A DNA stretch of 64,000 nt from Sinorhizobium mexicanum (GCF_013488225.1 NZ_CP041238.1:4004501-4068500); one strand, 5' to 3'; shown: positions 42,288-52,771, counted from the stretch's first letter. Translations and numbers: made by a program. Notes: generated from the letters alone by a model not told the origin.

Positions 42288-44129
42288 TCAGTACACGCGC
42301 GCCTTCGGGGCGATCTTGTTGGGATCGATGCCCTCGGCGATCAGGTCGGTGTGAACCGGGCGATAATCGAGCCGGACATCGCCGGCCTCGTTGACCCAGG
42401 CAAGCGTATGCTTGCGCCAGTTGACGTCGTCGCGCCCGCCGAACGGGCCTTCAGTGTAATCCTCGCGCGCATGCGACCCGCGGCTCTCCTTGCGTGCCTC
42501 GGCGCCGTAGATGGTCGTGATGGCATTGGCCATCAGGTTTTCCAGCTCCAGCGTCTCGACAAGGTCGGAGTTCCAGATCATCGAGCGGTCGGTGACCTTG
42601 ACGTCGGAAAGCTCCTTCCAGATTTCCGACAGGCGTCGGCAGCCGGATTCGAGCGATTCCTGCGTCCGGAAGACGGCGGCGTCGTCCTGCATGGCCCGCT
42701 GCATCTTTTCGCGCAGTACCGCCGTCGGCGTCCTGCCATTGGCGTGACGCAGGCGATCGAAGCGCTCGACGATGCGGTCGCAGGCAGCCGTGTTGAGCGC
42801 CGGAATCGATTCGTTGCGGTCGATGATCTGGCCGGCGCGGATCGCCGCGGCGCGACCGAAGACGACGAGGTCGATCAGCGAGTTGGAGCCAAGGCGGTTG
42901 GCGCCGTGAACCGAGGCGCAGCCCGCTTCGCCGACCGCCATCAGGCCGGGCGCGACGCGCTCAGCGTTCTGGCCATCGGCGTTCAAGACCTCGCCCCAAT
43001 AGTTGGTCGGGATGCCGCCCATATTGTAGTGGACGGTCGGCAGCACCGGGATCGGCTCGCGGGTGACGTCAACGCCAGCGAAGATCTTCGCGCTCTCGGA
43101 AATGCCCGGCAGCCGTTCGTGCAGCACGGCCGGATCGAGATGGTCGAGGTGCAGGAAGATGTGGTCCTTGTTCTTGCCGACGCCGCGGCCCTCGCGGATT
43201 TCCAGCGTCATGCAGCGCGAGACGACGTCGCGCGAGGCGAGATCCTTGGCCGACGGGGCATAACGCTCCATGAAGCGCTCGCCTTCCGAATTGACGAGAT
43301 AACCGCCTTCGCCGCGCGCACCTTCGGTGATCAGACAGCCGGAGCCATAGATGCCGGTCGGATGGAACTGCACGAACTCCATGTCCTGGAGCGGCAGGCC
43401 GGCGCGGGCGATCATGCCGCCACCGTCGCCGGTGCAGGTATGCGCTGACGTCGCCGAGAAATAGGCGCGGCCATAGCCGCCCGTCGCCAGCACCACCATC
43501 TTCGCCGAGAAGCGGTGGATCGTGCCGTCATCGAGGTTCCAGGCGACGACGCCGGTGCAGCGCCCGTCGTCCGACATGATCAGGTCGATGGCGAAATATT
43601 CGATGAAGAATTCGGCATTGTTCCTGAGCGACTGGCCGTAGAGCGTATGCAGGATCGCATGGCCGGTGCGGTCGGCAACCGCGCAGGTGCGCTGCACCGG
43701 CGGACCTTCGCCGTAATTCTGCATGTGGCCGCCGAAGGGGCGCTGGTAGATCTTGCCTTCCTCGTTGCGCGAGAACGGCACGCCGTAGTGCTCGAGCTCA
43801 TAGACCGCCTTCGGCGCTTCCATGGTGAGATACTGCATGGCGTCGACGTCGCCGAGCCAGTCGGACCCCTTGACCGTGTCGTAGAGATGCCACTGCCAGC
43901 TGTCGGGCGTCATGTTCTGCAGCGACGCGGCGATGCCGCCCTGGGCCGCGACCGTGTGCGAGCGCGTCGGGAAGACCTTGGTGATGCAGGCGGTCTTGAG
44001 GCCCTGCTCGGCCATGCCGAGGGTAGCGCGCAGGCCTGCGCCACCGGCGCCGACGACGACGACGTCGAAGGCGTGGTCGACATATTGGTAGGCCCTGCCG
44101 TTTGCAGCGGGTGAACTGATCGATGCCAT
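42288..44129 (-). CDS. sdhA: Succinate dehydrogenase flavoprotein subunit
   Basis: This 613-residue flavoprotein oxidises succinate. It has the FAD motif [14 protein letters not shown], the covalent-flavin His in [10 protein letters not shown], and the active-site block RGEGGYLVN. Start ATG 44129 ([11 protein letters not shown]) sits 7 bases after the sdhD stop; an ATG six codons upstream would overlap sdhD. Confidence 0.98.
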   Translation of the reverse strand: MASISSPAANGRAYQYVDHAFDVVVVGAGGAGLRATLGMAEQGLKTACITKVFPTRSHTVAAQGGIAASLQNMTPDSWQWHLYDTVKGSDWLGDVDAMQYLTMEAPKAVYELEHYGVPFSRNEEGKIYQRPFGGHMQNYGEGPPVQRTCAVADRTGHAILHTLYGQSLRNNAEFFIEYFAIDLIMSDDGRCTGVVAWNLDDGTIHRFSAKMVVLATGGYGRAYFSATSAHTCTGDGGGMIARAGLPLQDMEFVQFHPTGIYGSGCLITEGARGEGGYLVNSEGERFMERYAPSAKDLASRDVVSRCMTLEIREGRGVGKNKDHIFLHLDHLDPAVLHERLPGISESAKIFAGVDVTREPIPVLPTVHYNMGGIPTNYWGEVLNADGQNAERVAPGLMAVGEAGCASVHGANRLGSNSLIDLVVFGRAAAIRAGQIIDRNESIPALNTAACDRIVERFDRLRHANGRTPTAVLREKMQRAMQDDAAVFRTQESLESGCRRLSEIWKELSDVKVTDRSMIWNSDLVETLELENLMANAITTIYGAEARKESRGSHAREDYTEGPFGGRDDVNWRKHTLAWVNEAGDVRLDYRPVHTDLIAEGIDPNKIAPKARVY

Positions 44130-44136
44130 GGCGAAA

Positions 44137-44517
44137 TTACCCTGCAAAAGCGATCTTCAGGATGGCGAAAAGACAGAGCCCGCCGACCGCGATCGCGAAA
44201 AATGTGTTGAGCATGAGGAGAGCGATCTTGATGCCTTCCGCATGCACGTAGTCTTCGATGATCACCTGCATGCCGAGCTTCATATGGGTGAGACCGGAAA
44301 GGAGAACGAGACCCATGATCACCGCGACGAACGGATTGGAGAGCGCCGCGACGACCTCCGCATGGGGAGCGCCGGCATAGCGGGCCACGAAGAAAGCGAA
44401 GAAGATCAGCAGCGGAATGTTGGAGACGGCCGTCAGGCGCTGGCGCCAGAAATGATCGGTCCCCTCCTTGGCGGAGCCGAGGCCGCGAACCTTGGCGAGA
44501 GGTGTGCGCATGTCCAT
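44137..44517 (-). CDS. sdhD: Succinate dehydrogenase membrane anchor subunit
   Basis: This 126-residue protein has three transmembrane helices and a haem-ligand-type His in [17 protein letters not shown], the SdhD signature. The start is ATG 44517 ([10 protein letters not shown]), preceded by GAGGA at 8 bases; the second Met would also fit. The frame runs far upstream into sdhC on another reading, which is not coding. Confidence 0.95.
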   Translation of the reverse strand: MDMRTPLAKVRGLGSAKEGTDHFWRQRLTAVSNIPLLIFFAFFVARYAGAPHAEVVAALSNPFVAVIMGLVLLSGLTHMKLGMQVIIEDYVHAEGIKIALLMLNTFFAIAVGGLCLFAILKIAFAG

Positions 44518-44528
44518 GTCGTATTTCC

Positions 44529-44924
44529 TCAGTACCGAACCAGATAGCCGATCACCCAGATCAGCAGCGTCAGGGAAACCGATCCGATGATCGTGGCCTT
44601 CGCCATCTTTGTCGCGAAATGCTTCTCGTAGCCGTAGCCGAGATCCCAGATGAAATGGCGGATGCCGCCGAGCATGTGATGAACGAGGGCCCAGGTGTAG
44701 CCGAAGAGGACCAGCTTGCCGATCCACGTGCCGAACAGCCAGCTGACCCAATCGTAATAGGTGGCACCGGAGGCTGCGGCGATCAGCCACCAAGCTACGA
44801 GGATCGTGCCGAAATAGAGGGCGCCCCCGGTAATGCGATGCACAATCGACATCACCATGGTGGGGATAGGTTTGTAGATTTGAAGATGCGGCGAGAGCGG
44901 CCGGCTTCTTGTGACATCCGTCAT
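44529..44924 (-). CDS. sdhC: Succinate dehydrogenase cytochrome b556 subunit
   Basis: This 131-residue protein with three helices has [12 protein letters not shown] and the haem-binding region [13 protein letters not shown]. With SdhD it anchors complex II and binds haem b and quinone. It is the first gene of sdhCDAB. Confidence 0.96.
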   Translation of the reverse strand: MTDVTRSRPLSPHLQIYKPIPTMVMSIVHRITGGALYFGTILVAWWLIAAASGATYYDWVSWLFGTWIGKLVLFGYTWALVHHMLGGIRHFIWDLGYGYEKHFATKMAKATIIGSVSLTLLIWVIGYLVRY

Positions 44925-45020
44925 CGGAACCTCACGGTGTGACCGGATTGCCGCGCTTCAAAAACTGGAGCGCGTTAGTCCGGTATCGCACACGATTGTG
45001 CGCAATTCAGTCATTCGGAC

Positions 45021-45049
45021 CTTTAATCACCCTAAGGCTTAACGACAAG
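45021..45049 (-). promoter_or_regulatory. Possible sdhC promoter
   Basis: On the minus strand CTTGTC is followed after 17 bases by TTAAAG, about 97 bases upstream of the sdhC start. This is a fair fit to the rhizobial housekeeping pattern (CTTGAC, 17 bases, CTATAT). The region 44925-45232 has no gene and holds this and the two sites upstream of the 45233 gene. Confidence 0.35.
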
Positions 45050-45193
45050 TATGCTTACGGAGCAAAATGAATAAAATCGATTAGACGAAAAACGGCATTT
45101 TTCAGCCCTGCTGAGACACAGGAGCGAATTAACGATAAGCCGAGAAAACATAAGCAAATCCGTGACATTTGCCCGCAACTGGCCCAGGATGAA

Positions 45194-45208
45194 TTAACGA
45201 TTTGTTAA
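45194..45208 (+). promoter_or_regulatory. CtrA-like box (TTAA-N7-TTAA)
   Basis: TTAACGATTTGTTAA is a complete CtrA-type motif 25 bases upstream of the ATG at 45233. The 11-base unit GAATTAACGAT also occurs 65 bases upstream (45126-45136), so half of the motif is duplicated. In alphaproteobacteria such sites mark cell-cycle genes. Confidence 0.5.
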
Positions 45209-45232
45209 GGATGGTTCGGAGGGCACGGCAGA

Positions 45233-45883
45233 ATGAATCTGTTGCGAGTGGTCGGTGCGACCAAAGTCCTGGTGCTGGCTTGCGCTCTGGCGATGCCTGT
45301 CGGCCTGCCGGCAGCAGCGGCGAACGGAGCGAGCTTTGGCGACGTTCAGACCCGCACACGCCATGTCAGGCTCAAGCATGGCTTTGGCTTCCATGGCTTT
45401 CGCAAATCCCACGGCCAGCGGTTTTTTGCCGGCCATCGCCGGCACCGCTCCGTCATGTCCGGCATCGATGATTTCCCCGCCTTCACTTCGCAGGGCCTGC
45501 CCGACGTTCAGATCCGCACCCGGCACGTACGGCTGAAGCATCACTTCAACCGCTTCGCGAGGCGTGATTGGCGCCGCGACCACGGCGTGGTCGTGATCGG
45601 CGGTGGATACGGCTTCGGGCCATACAACGGTGTAGGGTCCTATGGCGGCGAGGACTTTCCTTCGGTGACGCCCGGGATCGGAACCTATGCCGGCGGCATT
45701 TCCGCTTTCCGACAAGAGGGCAACGGCATCTATTTCAGCCAGTACGGCGACTACAATTATTATACGGAGGGCGCTGCAGACCCCGCGCCGCCGTTGAAGC
45801 GCGCGAAGATCATCGTCGTATCGCCGCAACCGAACGACCGCGCGTGCTCGTGGGAGCACGGCGTCTGTGTCATCCGGCCATAG
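45233..45883 (+). CDS. Small secreted Arg/His/Gly-rich protein with an internal duplication
   Basis: I do not recognise a family for this 216-residue protein. An N-terminal signal peptide (about residues 1-29, ending PAAA) is followed by two near-identical blocks, DVQTRTRHVRLKHGF and DVQIRTRHVRLKHHF, about 55 residues apart. After these come a Gly/Tyr-rich stretch (GGGYGFGPYNGVGSYGG) and a short C-terminal domain with a cysteine pair (ACSWEHGVCV). It is strongly basic in the first half. The start ATG 45233 follows GGAGGGC. It stands alone, after a CtrA-like box. Confidence 0.8.
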   Translation: MNLLRVVGATKVLVLACALAMPVGLPAAAANGASFGDVQTRTRHVRLKHGFGFHGFRKSHGQRFFAGHRRHRSVMSGIDDFPAFTSQGLPDVQIRTRHVRLKHHFNRFARRDWRRDHGVVVIGGGYGFGPYNGVGSYGGEDFPSVTPGIGTYAGGISAFRQEGNGIYFSQYGDYNYYTEGAADPAPPLKRAKIIVVSPQPNDRACSWEHGVCVIRP

Positions 45884-45941
45884 GCCACGAGCGACAGACG
45901 AAAGAGTATGTAACGGCCTTCCGTTCGGAAACCGCGCAGTT

Positions 45942-46610
45942 TCAAAGAGCGGCATCGGTCTTGGCCGGCTCGAATTCCCAGACGGTCGTGCGCTTCACCT
46001 CGCTGTCTTCGAGCGCCCGCGTGACCGGCACTTCATAGGTCGCGAGCGCCGTCATCATCTGCCGCGGGCAGTAGGCGCGCCCCGGGTCGCCGACGAGCAC
46101 GGCGGCCCCCGCTCCCGCCAGTCCGGCAAGCCAGGGGCGAAGCAGGTCGGCAAAGCCTTTGTCATAGAAGACGTCGCCGGCGAGATAGACATCGGCGAGC
46201 TTCGGTTCACCGATGATGTTGCGATCGCTGAACCCGATTTCGACCCCGTTCAACGCCGCATTCAGCCGTACAGCGGTCTCCGCCCAGGGATCGATGTCGA
46301 CGGCCAGCACGTAAGAGGCGCCGGCCTTCATCGCCGCAATCGCGACGAGGCCGGAGCCGGAGGCGAAATCGATGACACGGCGGCCGCGCACGCTTTCCGG
46401 GTGATCGAGGACATAACGCGCAAGACCCTGCCCGCCCGCCCAGGCGAAGGCCCAGAACGGCGGCGGCAGACCTATCTCCTCAAGCTCCTCCTCCGTCTTC
46501 AGCCAGAGATCGTGCGCTTCGCTCGCGAGTCGCAGCCGGATCTCCGGGACATGCGGCGGCGAGAGAATGCCCGTGTTGGCGCGGATGAAGCTTTCGGGAT
46601 CAGTTTTCAA
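45942..46610 (-). CDS. Class I SAM-dependent methyltransferase (ETFB/nicotinamide N-methylase-like)
   Basis: This 222-residue methyltransferase of the COG3897 type, to which protein-lysine methyltransferases for ETF-beta belong, has the AdoMet motif VIDFASGSGLVAIAA, the ligand acidic pair VLAVDIDP and a post-motif DVYLAGDVFYD. The start is TTG 46610 (Leu-Lys-Thr-Asp-Pro), preceded by GGAGCG. The open frame upstream of it is made of a palindromic repeat. The target is unknown. Confidence 0.83.
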   Translation of the reverse strand: MKTDPESFIRANTGILSPPHVPEIRLRLASEAHDLWLKTEEELEEIGLPPPFWAFAWAGGQGLARYVLDHPESVRGRRVIDFASGSGLVAIAAMKAGASYVLAVDIDPWAETAVRLNAALNGVEIGFSDRNIIGEPKLADVYLAGDVFYDKGFADLLRPWLAGLAGAGAAVLVGDPGRAYCPRQMMTALATYEVPVTRALEDSEVKRTTVWEFEPAKTDAAL

Positions 46611-46612
46611 GA

Positions 46613-46680
46613 AACGCTCCGAGCGTGATCCGAAAAGTGGGAACCGGTTTTCGGATAAATCACGCAGAAAAACAAAGCTA
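46613..46680. repeat. Palindromic repeat upstream of the methyltransferase
   Basis: TCCGAAAA and TTTTCGGA are arms around GTGGGAACCGG, a widespread rhizobial intergenic palindrome. A tandem AAACAAAGCTAGC unit follows and abuts the EVE-domain gene. It keeps an open frame and so lengthens the methyltransferase frame artificially. Confidence 0.65.
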
Positions 46681-46690
46681 GCAAACAAAG

Positions 46691-47122
46691 CTAGCGCGGC
46701 GGGTTGTCGAGCCCGCCCATGCGGCAGACTTCGATCCACTCGTCATCGGTGACCGGCTGCACCGAAAGCCGCATCGAGGTCACGAGCGACATCTTGGCGA
46801 GCTTCGGGTTTTCCTTGATCTCCTTGAGAGAGACCGGACGCGGCACGTCCATGACGGCACGGATATCGACGCAGTCCCACCGGGCATCGCCTTCAGCGGT
46901 GGAGTCGGGGTGCGAGAGCGCACAGACCTCGGTGATCCCGACGATCTCCAGGCCCTCGTTGGAGTGATAGAAGAAGCCCTTGTCGCCGATCTGCATAGCC
47001 CGCATGTTGTTGCGGGCGAGGTAGTTGCGAACGCCGGTCCACTCGGTACCCTTTTCACCGGCGTCCTTCTGCATCTGCCAGGACCATTTGGCCGGTTCGG
47101 ATTTGTACAGCCAGAAAGCCAT
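46691..47122 (-). CDS. EVE domain protein
   Basis: This 143-residue EVE-domain protein (PUA-like fold) has MAFWLYKSEPAKWSWQ, WTGVRNYLARNNMR and GDKGFFYHSN, the typical signature. EVE domains bind modified DNA/RNA bases. The start is ATG 47122, with GGAGGC upstream, 4 bases after the YciI stop. It is the last gene of tsaD-gpsA-yciI-EVE. Confidence 0.92.
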   Translation of the reverse strand: MAFWLYKSEPAKWSWQMQKDAGEKGTEWTGVRNYLARNNMRAMQIGDKGFFYHSNEGLEIVGITEVCALSHPDSTAEGDARWDCVDIRAVMDVPRPVSLKEIKENPKLAKMSLVTSMRLSVQPVTDDEWIEVCRMGGLDNPPR

Positions 47123-47126
47123 CGCC

Positions 47127-47420
47127 TCATGCCTCCGGATTGTTGATGACCCAGTTGTAGGCCTTGATCTCGACATTCGAAAAAAGACCCGCCTTGGCAT
47201 AGGGATCGGCCTCGCTGATCGCCTTCGCCTCTTCAAGCGTCTCGGCCTTGACGATCGCCATGGTTCCCGTCGGCTTGCCATCCTCTCCGAGAAACGGTCC
47301 GGCAATCTTGAGGATGCCCTTGGCGTTGAGATCGTTGAGATAGGCGAGGTGATCGGGACGCGTATCCAGCCTGAGCTGCAGCCCGCCGGGCTTGTCCGTG
47401 CATAGAAGTGCGAAGAGCAT
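47127..47420 (-). CDS. YciI family protein
   Basis: This 97-residue ferredoxin-like-fold protein has MLFALLCTDKPG at the start, an AYLNDL block, and the conserved GPFLGEDG loop with the putative active His/Asp (RPDHLAYL). The start is ATG 47420 after GGAGGA. YciI members bind a small molecule; activity is unknown. Confidence 0.92.
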   Translation of the reverse strand: MLFALLCTDKPGGLQLRLDTRPDHLAYLNDLNAKGILKIAGPFLGEDGKPTGTMAIVKAETLEEAKAISEADPYAKAGLFSNVEIKAYNWVINNPEA

Positions 47421-47486
47421 GGTTCCTCCTGACGTTATCAACCGGAGCGGGAGGCCGGCGGAAAACCGCTTCATCCCGCTGCCGAA

Positions 47487-48488
47487 TCATTCCTGGGTGA
47501 TTGGACGCGACATCAACTGCTCCAGGGCGGTGCGGACATCGAGCCTTCCATCGATGATGGCAGCGACCGCCTCGGTAATCGGCATGTCGACGCCCAAGTC
47601 GTGCGCAACGCGGGCGGCGACCGACGCGGCAAAGGCGCCTTCGACCAGTTCGCCGCCTTGTCCGCTCGCTGGCCCGTCCCTGCCGAGCGCAATACCGAAG
47701 CGCAGGTTGCGCGACTGATGGCTCGTCGCCGTAAGGACAAGGTCGCCGAGCCCGGAGAGCCCGCGCACCGTATCGGGTTCGCCGCCTTGGGCAACGACGA
47801 AACGCGACATTTCCGCAAGACCGCGGGAGATCAGCGCAGCGCGGGCCGAATCGCCAAGACCCGCGCCTTCGACGATGCCGCAGGCGATCGCCAACACGTT
47901 CTTGAGTGCTCCGCCGAGTTGTACGCCGATACGGTCCGCCGAGGGGTAAAGCCGGAACGTGCGGCCGGAAAGCGTTTCAGCGAGTTCCGTCGCGGTCTCG
48001 CTGTCGCGCGCCGCAACGACCATCGCCGTCGGCAGGCCCTTGGCGATATCGGCGGCAAAACCCGGACCGGACAGCACACCGATCTTGTGGCCCGGCAACT
48101 CCTCGTCGAGCACATCGGTCAGGAGCCGGCCGGTCGATTGCTCCATGCCCTTGGCGCAGGTGACGACTGTCGCATCGGTGCCGATCCGGGCTCCGTAGCT
48201 GCGAGCGGCGGCGCGATGCTCCTGCGAGGGCATGGCGAAAAGGACGATGTCGGCGTCCATGAGCGCCGCGGTATCGGAGGAAAAGGCAAGTTCCGCCGGA
48301 AGCGGTATGCCGGGCAGAAATGCGTCGTTCCGGCGCGTGCGGTAGCACTCCTCGACCATCTCCTGTCGGCGCGCAAGCAATGTCACCTGGGCATTGCCGG
48401 TGGCTGCCGCGACGGCAGCGAGTGCGGTCCCGAAGGCTCCTGCTCCAACCACGACGATCTTCGGTTTTTCGCTCATTTTATCCATCAT
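47487..48488 (-). CDS. gpsA: Glycerol-3-phosphate dehydrogenase (NAD(P)+)
   Basis: This 333-residue enzyme makes glycerol-3-phosphate for phospholipids. It has the nucleotide loop [10 protein letters not shown], the catalytic Lys in [13 protein letters not shown] and the [13 protein letters not shown] segment. Start ATG 48488 overlaps the tsaD stop by ATGA; Met at 48485 or 48476 is possible. Confidence 0.96.
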   Translation of the reverse strand: MMDKMSEKPKIVVVGAGAFGTALAAVAAATGNAQVTLLARRQEMVEECYRTRRNDAFLPGIPLPAELAFSSDTAALMDADIVLFAMPSQEHRAAARSYGARIGTDATVVTCAKGMEQSTGRLLTDVLDEELPGHKIGVLSGPGFAADIAKGLPTAMVVAARDSETATELAETLSGRTFRLYPSADRIGVQLGGALKNVLAIACGIVEGAGLGDSARAALISRGLAEMSRFVVAQGGEPDTVRGLSGLGDLVLTATSHQSRNLRFGIALGRDGPASGQGGELVEGAFAASVAARVAHDLGVDMPITEAVAAIIDGRLDVRTALEQLMSRPITQE

Positions 48489-49579
48489 GCCTTGGCGCCG
48501 CGCTTGCCGGAACCGATCAATGCCTGCGCTTGGTTGTCGAGCGGCCAACGCGAGCGCGGCGCAACGTCGAGACCATCCGCCGCCAGCCCCGCCGCCAGCC
48601 GCTCGGCGCCGGCCCAGGCGATCATCGCCGCATTGTCGGTGCAAAGCTGAAGCGGCGGCGCCACGAAGCGGAAGCCGTTCTGGTCGCAAAGTTCCTGAAG
48701 CGTCGCCCGCAGTTCCTGATTGGCGGCAACTCCACCGGCTACCACCAAAGCGGGTTGCTCGACGGTGGCGAACTCGCCCTTGAACCGCTTCAGCCCGCGC
48801 CCGACACGGTCCTTGAGCGTGCGTGAGATGGCGCGCTGGAACGAGGCGCAGATGTCGGCGATGTCCTGCTCTGTCACGGGCTCCAGCGATTGCGCCGCCT
48901 GGCGAACCGCCGTCTTCAGGCCGGAGAAGGAAAAGTCGAGCCGCGCGTCGCCGACGAGCGGGCGCGGAAAGTCGAAGCGCTTGGGATCGCCCGTTCGGGC
49001 CGCGCGCTCGACCGCGGGGCCGCCCGGATAGGGGAGGCCGAGCAGCTTGGCGGTCTTGTCGAAGGCCTCGCCGAGCGCGTCGTCGATCGTCGTGCCCCAG
49101 CGTTCGTAGTCGCCGACGCCCTTCACCAGGATCAATTGCGTGTGGCCGCCCGAGACCAGCAGCATCAGATAGGGGAACGTCAGGCCATCGGTCAGCCGCG
49201 CCGTCAGCGCGTGGCCCTCGAGGTGGTTGACGGCATAAAGCGGTTTGCCGGTCGCCCGCGCGATCGCCTTGCCGGTCATCAGGCCGACGATCAGCCCGCC
49301 GATCAGGCCGGGACCACTTGTCGCAGCAATCGCGTCGATGTCCTGGAGTTTGACGCCGGCGCGCAGCAGCGCCTCTTCGATCAGCGTATCGAGCGCCTCG
49401 ACATGGGCGCGTGCGGCAATCTCGGGAACGACGCCGCCATAGGCGCTATGCTCTTCCAGTTGGCTGAGCACGACATCGCCGAGGATCCGGCCGCTGCCGT
49501 CCTTTTCCCGCAGCACGACCGACGCCGCGGTTTCGTCGCAGCTTGTTTCGATGCCGAGGATACGCAGGGGCGCGGACAT
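48485..49579 (-). CDS. tsaD: tRNA N6-threonylcarbamoyladenosine transferase
   Basis: This 364-residue Kae1/TsaD protein completes t6A37 formation on ANN-decoding tRNAs. It has [12 protein letters not shown], the metal-binding HLEGH in [11 protein letters not shown] and the nucleotide block [11 protein letters not shown]. The start is ATG 49579 (MSAPLRIL); the frame stays open upstream across the divergent promoter. It is divergent from hemC with 75 bases between and first in a translationally coupled set. Confidence 0.97.
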   Translation of the reverse strand: MSAPLRILGIETSCDETAASVVLREKDGSGRILGDVVLSQLEEHSAYGGVVPEIAARAHVEALDTLIEEALLRAGVKLQDIDAIAATSGPGLIGGLIVGLMTGKAIARATGKPLYAVNHLEGHALTARLTDGLTFPYLMLLVSGGHTQLILVKGVGDYERWGTTIDDALGEAFDKTAKLLGLPYPGGPAVERAARTGDPKRFDFPRPLVGDARLDFSFSGLKTAVRQAAQSLEPVTEQDIADICASFQRAISRTLKDRVGRGLKRFKGEFATVEQPALVVAGGVAANQELRATLQELCDQNGFRFVAPPLQLCTDNAAMIAWAGAERLAAGLAADGLDVAPRSRWPLDNQAQALIGSGKRGAKA

Positions 49580-49654
49580 AGGTGGTCTACTCAAAGATTG
49601 CGGTCGAACGGAAAGGTGGGTACACCGATCTCCGGTAACAATGGATGACCAAGG

Positions 49655-50584
49655 ATGCAAACGAAACCTTTCCGTATCGGCACGCGCGGCAGCCCGCTGG
49701 CGCTCGCCCAGACGCATGAAACGCGCGACCGGCTGGCCGCCGCTCATGGTCTGCCGCCGGAAATGTTCGAGATCGTGATCCTGTCCACCAAGGGAGACCG
49801 GATCACCGACCGATCGCTTTCAGAAATCGGTGGCAAGGGCCTGTTCACCGAGGAACTCGAACAGCAGCTTTTGTCGGGCGAGCTCGATTTCGCCGTGCAT
49901 TCGTCGAAAGACATGCCGACGAAGCTCCCCGACGGGCTATTTCTCTCCGCCTTCCTGCCGCGCGAGGACATTCGCGACGCCTTTGTCGGGCGGACGGCAC
50001 AGAAACTCCTGGACCTGCCGCGCGGCGCTACGGTCGGTTCGTCGTCGCTGCGTCGTCAGGCGCTCATTCGCCGCCTGCGGCCCGACATCAACGTGATCAC
50101 CTATCGCGGCCAGGTCGAAACGCGGCTGCGCAAGCTCGCCGAAGGCCAGGTCGACGGCACGCTGCTCGCCTATGCCGGCTTGAAGCGGCTCGGCATGACC
50201 GACGTGCCGACGGAACTGCTCGATCCGGAGGAGTTCCCGCCGGCGCCGGCGCAAGGGGCGATCTGTATCGAAAGCCGCATCGGCGACACGCGGGTCAACA
50301 CACTGCTTGCCGCCATCGACGACCCGCGCACCCACGAGGCCGTCGCCTGCGAACGCGGTTTTCTAGCGACGCTCGACGGTTCCTGCCGCACGCCGATCGC
50401 CGGCCACGCCCAATCGGACGGCACGCATATCCGCTTCGCGGGCATGATCCTGACGCCGGATGGCGCAACCTGTCATCGTATCGCCATAGAGGGCAAGGCG
50501 GCGGAGGCGACCGAACTCGGACGGAAGGCGGGAGAGGACATCCGCGCCAAGGCGGGGCCGGGATTCTTTTCGAGCTGGATGTGA
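49655..50584 (+). CDS. hemC: Porphobilinogen deaminase
   Basis: This 309-residue enzyme polymerises four porphobilinogens to hydroxymethylbilane. It has the HSSKDMPT and GSSSLRRQA catalytic blocks and the dipyrromethane-cofactor Cys in GSCRTPIAG. It is first in hemC-hemD-mic60-hemY-like, with hemD 4 bases on. Confidence 0.98.
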   Translation: MQTKPFRIGTRGSPLALAQTHETRDRLAAAHGLPPEMFEIVILSTKGDRITDRSLSEIGGKGLFTEELEQQLLSGELDFAVHSSKDMPTKLPDGLFLSAFLPREDIRDAFVGRTAQKLLDLPRGATVGSSSLRRQALIRRLRPDINVITYRGQVETRLRKLAEGQVDGTLLAYAGLKRLGMTDVPTELLDPEEFPPAPAQGAICIESRIGDTRVNTLLAAIDDPRTHEAVACERGFLATLDGSCRTPIAGHAQSDGTHIRFAGMILTPDGATCHRIAIEGKAAEATELGRKAGEDIRAKAGPGFFSSWM

Positions 50585-50588
50585 GCCG

Positions 50589-51302
50589 ATGCGCGTGCTC
50601 GTCACTCGGCCGCGCCCGGCCGCTGCCGCGACGGCGCTGAAGCTCGAGGCGATGGGCCACGAAGCGATCCTGTTGCCGCTGATGCAAGCGGAGCATCTCG
50701 TGGCCGCTGTCGGGACCGCATTGAAGCAAAGCCATGGCGCCATCGCGCTGACAAGCGCGGAAGCAACCCGCGTGCTGGAGGCGCTGGATCACGCGCTCAA
50801 ACCGCACCTTGCAACACCGCTCTTCTGCGTCGGCGAGGCGACCGGCCGCGCCGCTGCGGACCTCGGTTTCACGGACATTCATGTCGGACCGGGGACGGGC
50901 GAAGGTCTCGCCGAACCGATCGCGGCCGCGTTCCCCTTGGGGCCGCCCGAACCATTGCTCTATCTTGCCGGTTCGCCTCGCTCCGATGGCCTCGAACGGG
51001 CGCTACGGCAGCGCGGCATCGATCACCGTACCGTCGAATGCTACCGGATGACGCCAGTCGACCATCGTTCGGACGAGCTCTCCGGTCTTCTGCGCGCGGG
51101 GCAGGTTGACGCCGTACTGCTCTATTCCCGTGAAAGCGCGCGGCAGTTTACCACCCTGCTGTCGCGGAGCCGTCTCAGCGCCGCGGCGTTATCCCGGCGC
51201 TATCTCTGCCTGAGTGCATCGATCGCGGAGGTTTTGCCGCCGGACGCAGCGACAGAAATCGCGGCATTACCCGACGAGGAGCATCTTCTGAGGCGGCTTT
51301 GA
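50589..51302 (+). CDS. hemD: Uroporphyrinogen-III synthase
   Basis: This 237-residue cyclase (HemD family, weakly conserved) has MRVLVTRPRPAAAATALKLEAMGHE at the start and the YLAGSPRSDGLE and LLYSRESARQF blocks. It closes hydroxymethylbilane with inversion of ring D. It lies directly after hemC. Confidence 0.92.
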   Translation: MRVLVTRPRPAAAATALKLEAMGHEAILLPLMQAEHLVAAVGTALKQSHGAIALTSAEATRVLEALDHALKPHLATPLFCVGEATGRAAADLGFTDIHVGPGTGEGLAEPIAAAFPLGPPEPLLYLAGSPRSDGLERALRQRGIDHRTVECYRMTPVDHRSDELSGLLRAGQVDAVLLYSRESARQFTTLLSRSRLSAAALSRRYLCLSASIAEVLPPDAATEIAALPDEEHLLRRL

Positions 51303-51510
51303 GCCCGCGCGCGAAGTGCTATCTGCGCGCAATCAGGTTCAGGGCGTGAACAGCAAAGCCGGCACCGGTTTTCCGCGAACGTGCCGCCCTTCGATCGGGT
51401 CATCTAGCGGCATTTCCGCCAAAAACGGAGTTGGGGGCTTTCCCTCAGGAGTTCGCCTGACTAGGTTTGTCATGATAGGCCGACTGGCAATGCAACGGTA
51501 AGAGGTCACC

Positions 51511-52752
51511 ATGGTATCGGAAAACCCGCCGCGCCGCTCGAAATCCGAGAAGGAGCCGCTGACGATCGACCTCCAGGCGGAAAAGACGGCGGCTGACGAA
51601 GCCGAATCTGTCGCAGACCGGGAACCGGTTACCGACAAGCCCGCCGAGTTTTCGGCGGACCAGGCAGAAAGCGAAAACGCGGCCGACACCGCCGACGCGA
51701 AGGAACAGACGGAGGACGAGCGCGCCGATGCCGCAGCGGCCGCCTTCGACGAAGAGCCGCCACACCTGAGCAACGAGTCGATGGCGCAGCCGGCACAGCC
51801 GCGACAGGCGACGAGCGCGGGCGCGCTGGCGGCCGGCATTCTCGGCGGTCTCGTGACGCTCCTCGGCGCCGGCGTGCTGCAATATGCCGGTTATATTCCG
51901 GCGCTCGGTCCCGATCGCGGCAACGCCGCCCTCGACCAGGGCCTCGCGAGCGAAATCGAGGCAATCAAGGCGCAGATCGCATCGCAATCGGCGCCCGCGA
52001 ATATCGCCCCGCTGGAGAACCGTCTCGCGGCGCTGGAAGAGGCCGCCAAGCAGCCGGGCGGGGCGGGCGCGCCGCAGATCACCGCGCTCGAGGCGGATGT
52101 CGCAAACCTGACCAAAGAAATCGCCGGGCTGAAAGCCAGTCTCGCCGATGCCGAACAGTCGGCAGCTTCCGCCAAGGCAGAGCTTGCAGGGCGCATCGAC
52201 CAGGCGGAACAGAAGCTCAACGAGCCGGTCAACGACATAGAGATGGCGAAGGCCGTCGCCATCACCGCGCTGAAGACAGCGATCGATCGCGGCGGGCCTT
52301 TCCTGGCCGAGCTTGACGCGCTACGCAGCATTGCGCCTGAAGACGCAACGGTGAGGGATCTGGCTCAAGACGCCGCGACCGGTGTGGCGACGCGGACCGA
52401 CCTTCGCGCTGCTTTCCCGCAAACGGCGGACGCGATGCTCGATCGGCTCAACCAGCCCGATCCGAACGAGGGCATTTTCGCTCGCCTTGTCTCGAGCGCC
52501 ATGTCCGGCATCCGCGTCCGGCCGGTCGGCAGCGTCGAGGGCGACACGCCGGAAGCCGTGATCGCGCGCATCGAGGATAAGCTCAACAATGGCGACCTCA
52601 AGGGCGCATCCCTGGAGTGGGGCGGCCTTCCAGAAACGGCGAAGTCGGCCGGGGAGGACTTCAAGGCGAAACTCGATCGGCGCCTGCGCGTCGAGACCGC
52701 TATCGATGCCGCCGTGGCGCGGACCATGACGCGTACCGGCACCGCCGGCTAA
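51511..52752 (+). CDS. Alphaproteobacterial Mic60/mitofilin homologue (COG4223)
   Basis: This 413-residue inner-membrane protein has an acidic cytoplasmic N-terminus of about 100 residues, one transmembrane helix (about 103-126), a coiled coil (about 140-240) and a C-terminal mitofilin signature (VRPVGSVEGDTPEAVIARIEDKL through the final Ala-rich helix). Such proteins are the bacterial counterparts of mitochondrial Mic60, which bends crista membranes. Its placement between hemD and a HemY_N gene is the known alphaproteobacterial synteny. A 208-base gap with no seen gene precedes it. Confidence 0.85.
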   Translation: MVSENPPRRSKSEKEPLTIDLQAEKTAADEAESVADREPVTDKPAEFSADQAESENAADTADAKEQTEDERADAAAAAFDEEPPHLSNESMAQPAQPRQATSAGALAAGILGGLVTLLGAGVLQYAGYIPALGPDRGNAALDQGLASEIEAIKAQIASQSAPANIAPLENRLAALEEAAKQPGGAGAPQITALEADVANLTKEIAGLKASLADAEQSAASAKAELAGRIDQAEQKLNEPVNDIEMAKAVAITALKTAIDRGGPFLAELDALRSIAPEDATVRDLAQDAATGVATRTDLRAAFPQTADAMLDRLNQPDPNEGIFARLVSSAMSGIRVRPVGSVEGDTPEAVIARIEDKLNNGDLKGASLEWGGLPETAKSAGEDFKAKLDRRLRVETAIDAAVARTMTRTGTAG

Positions 52753-52771
52753 AAGGAGGGAAGAGGAGTAG

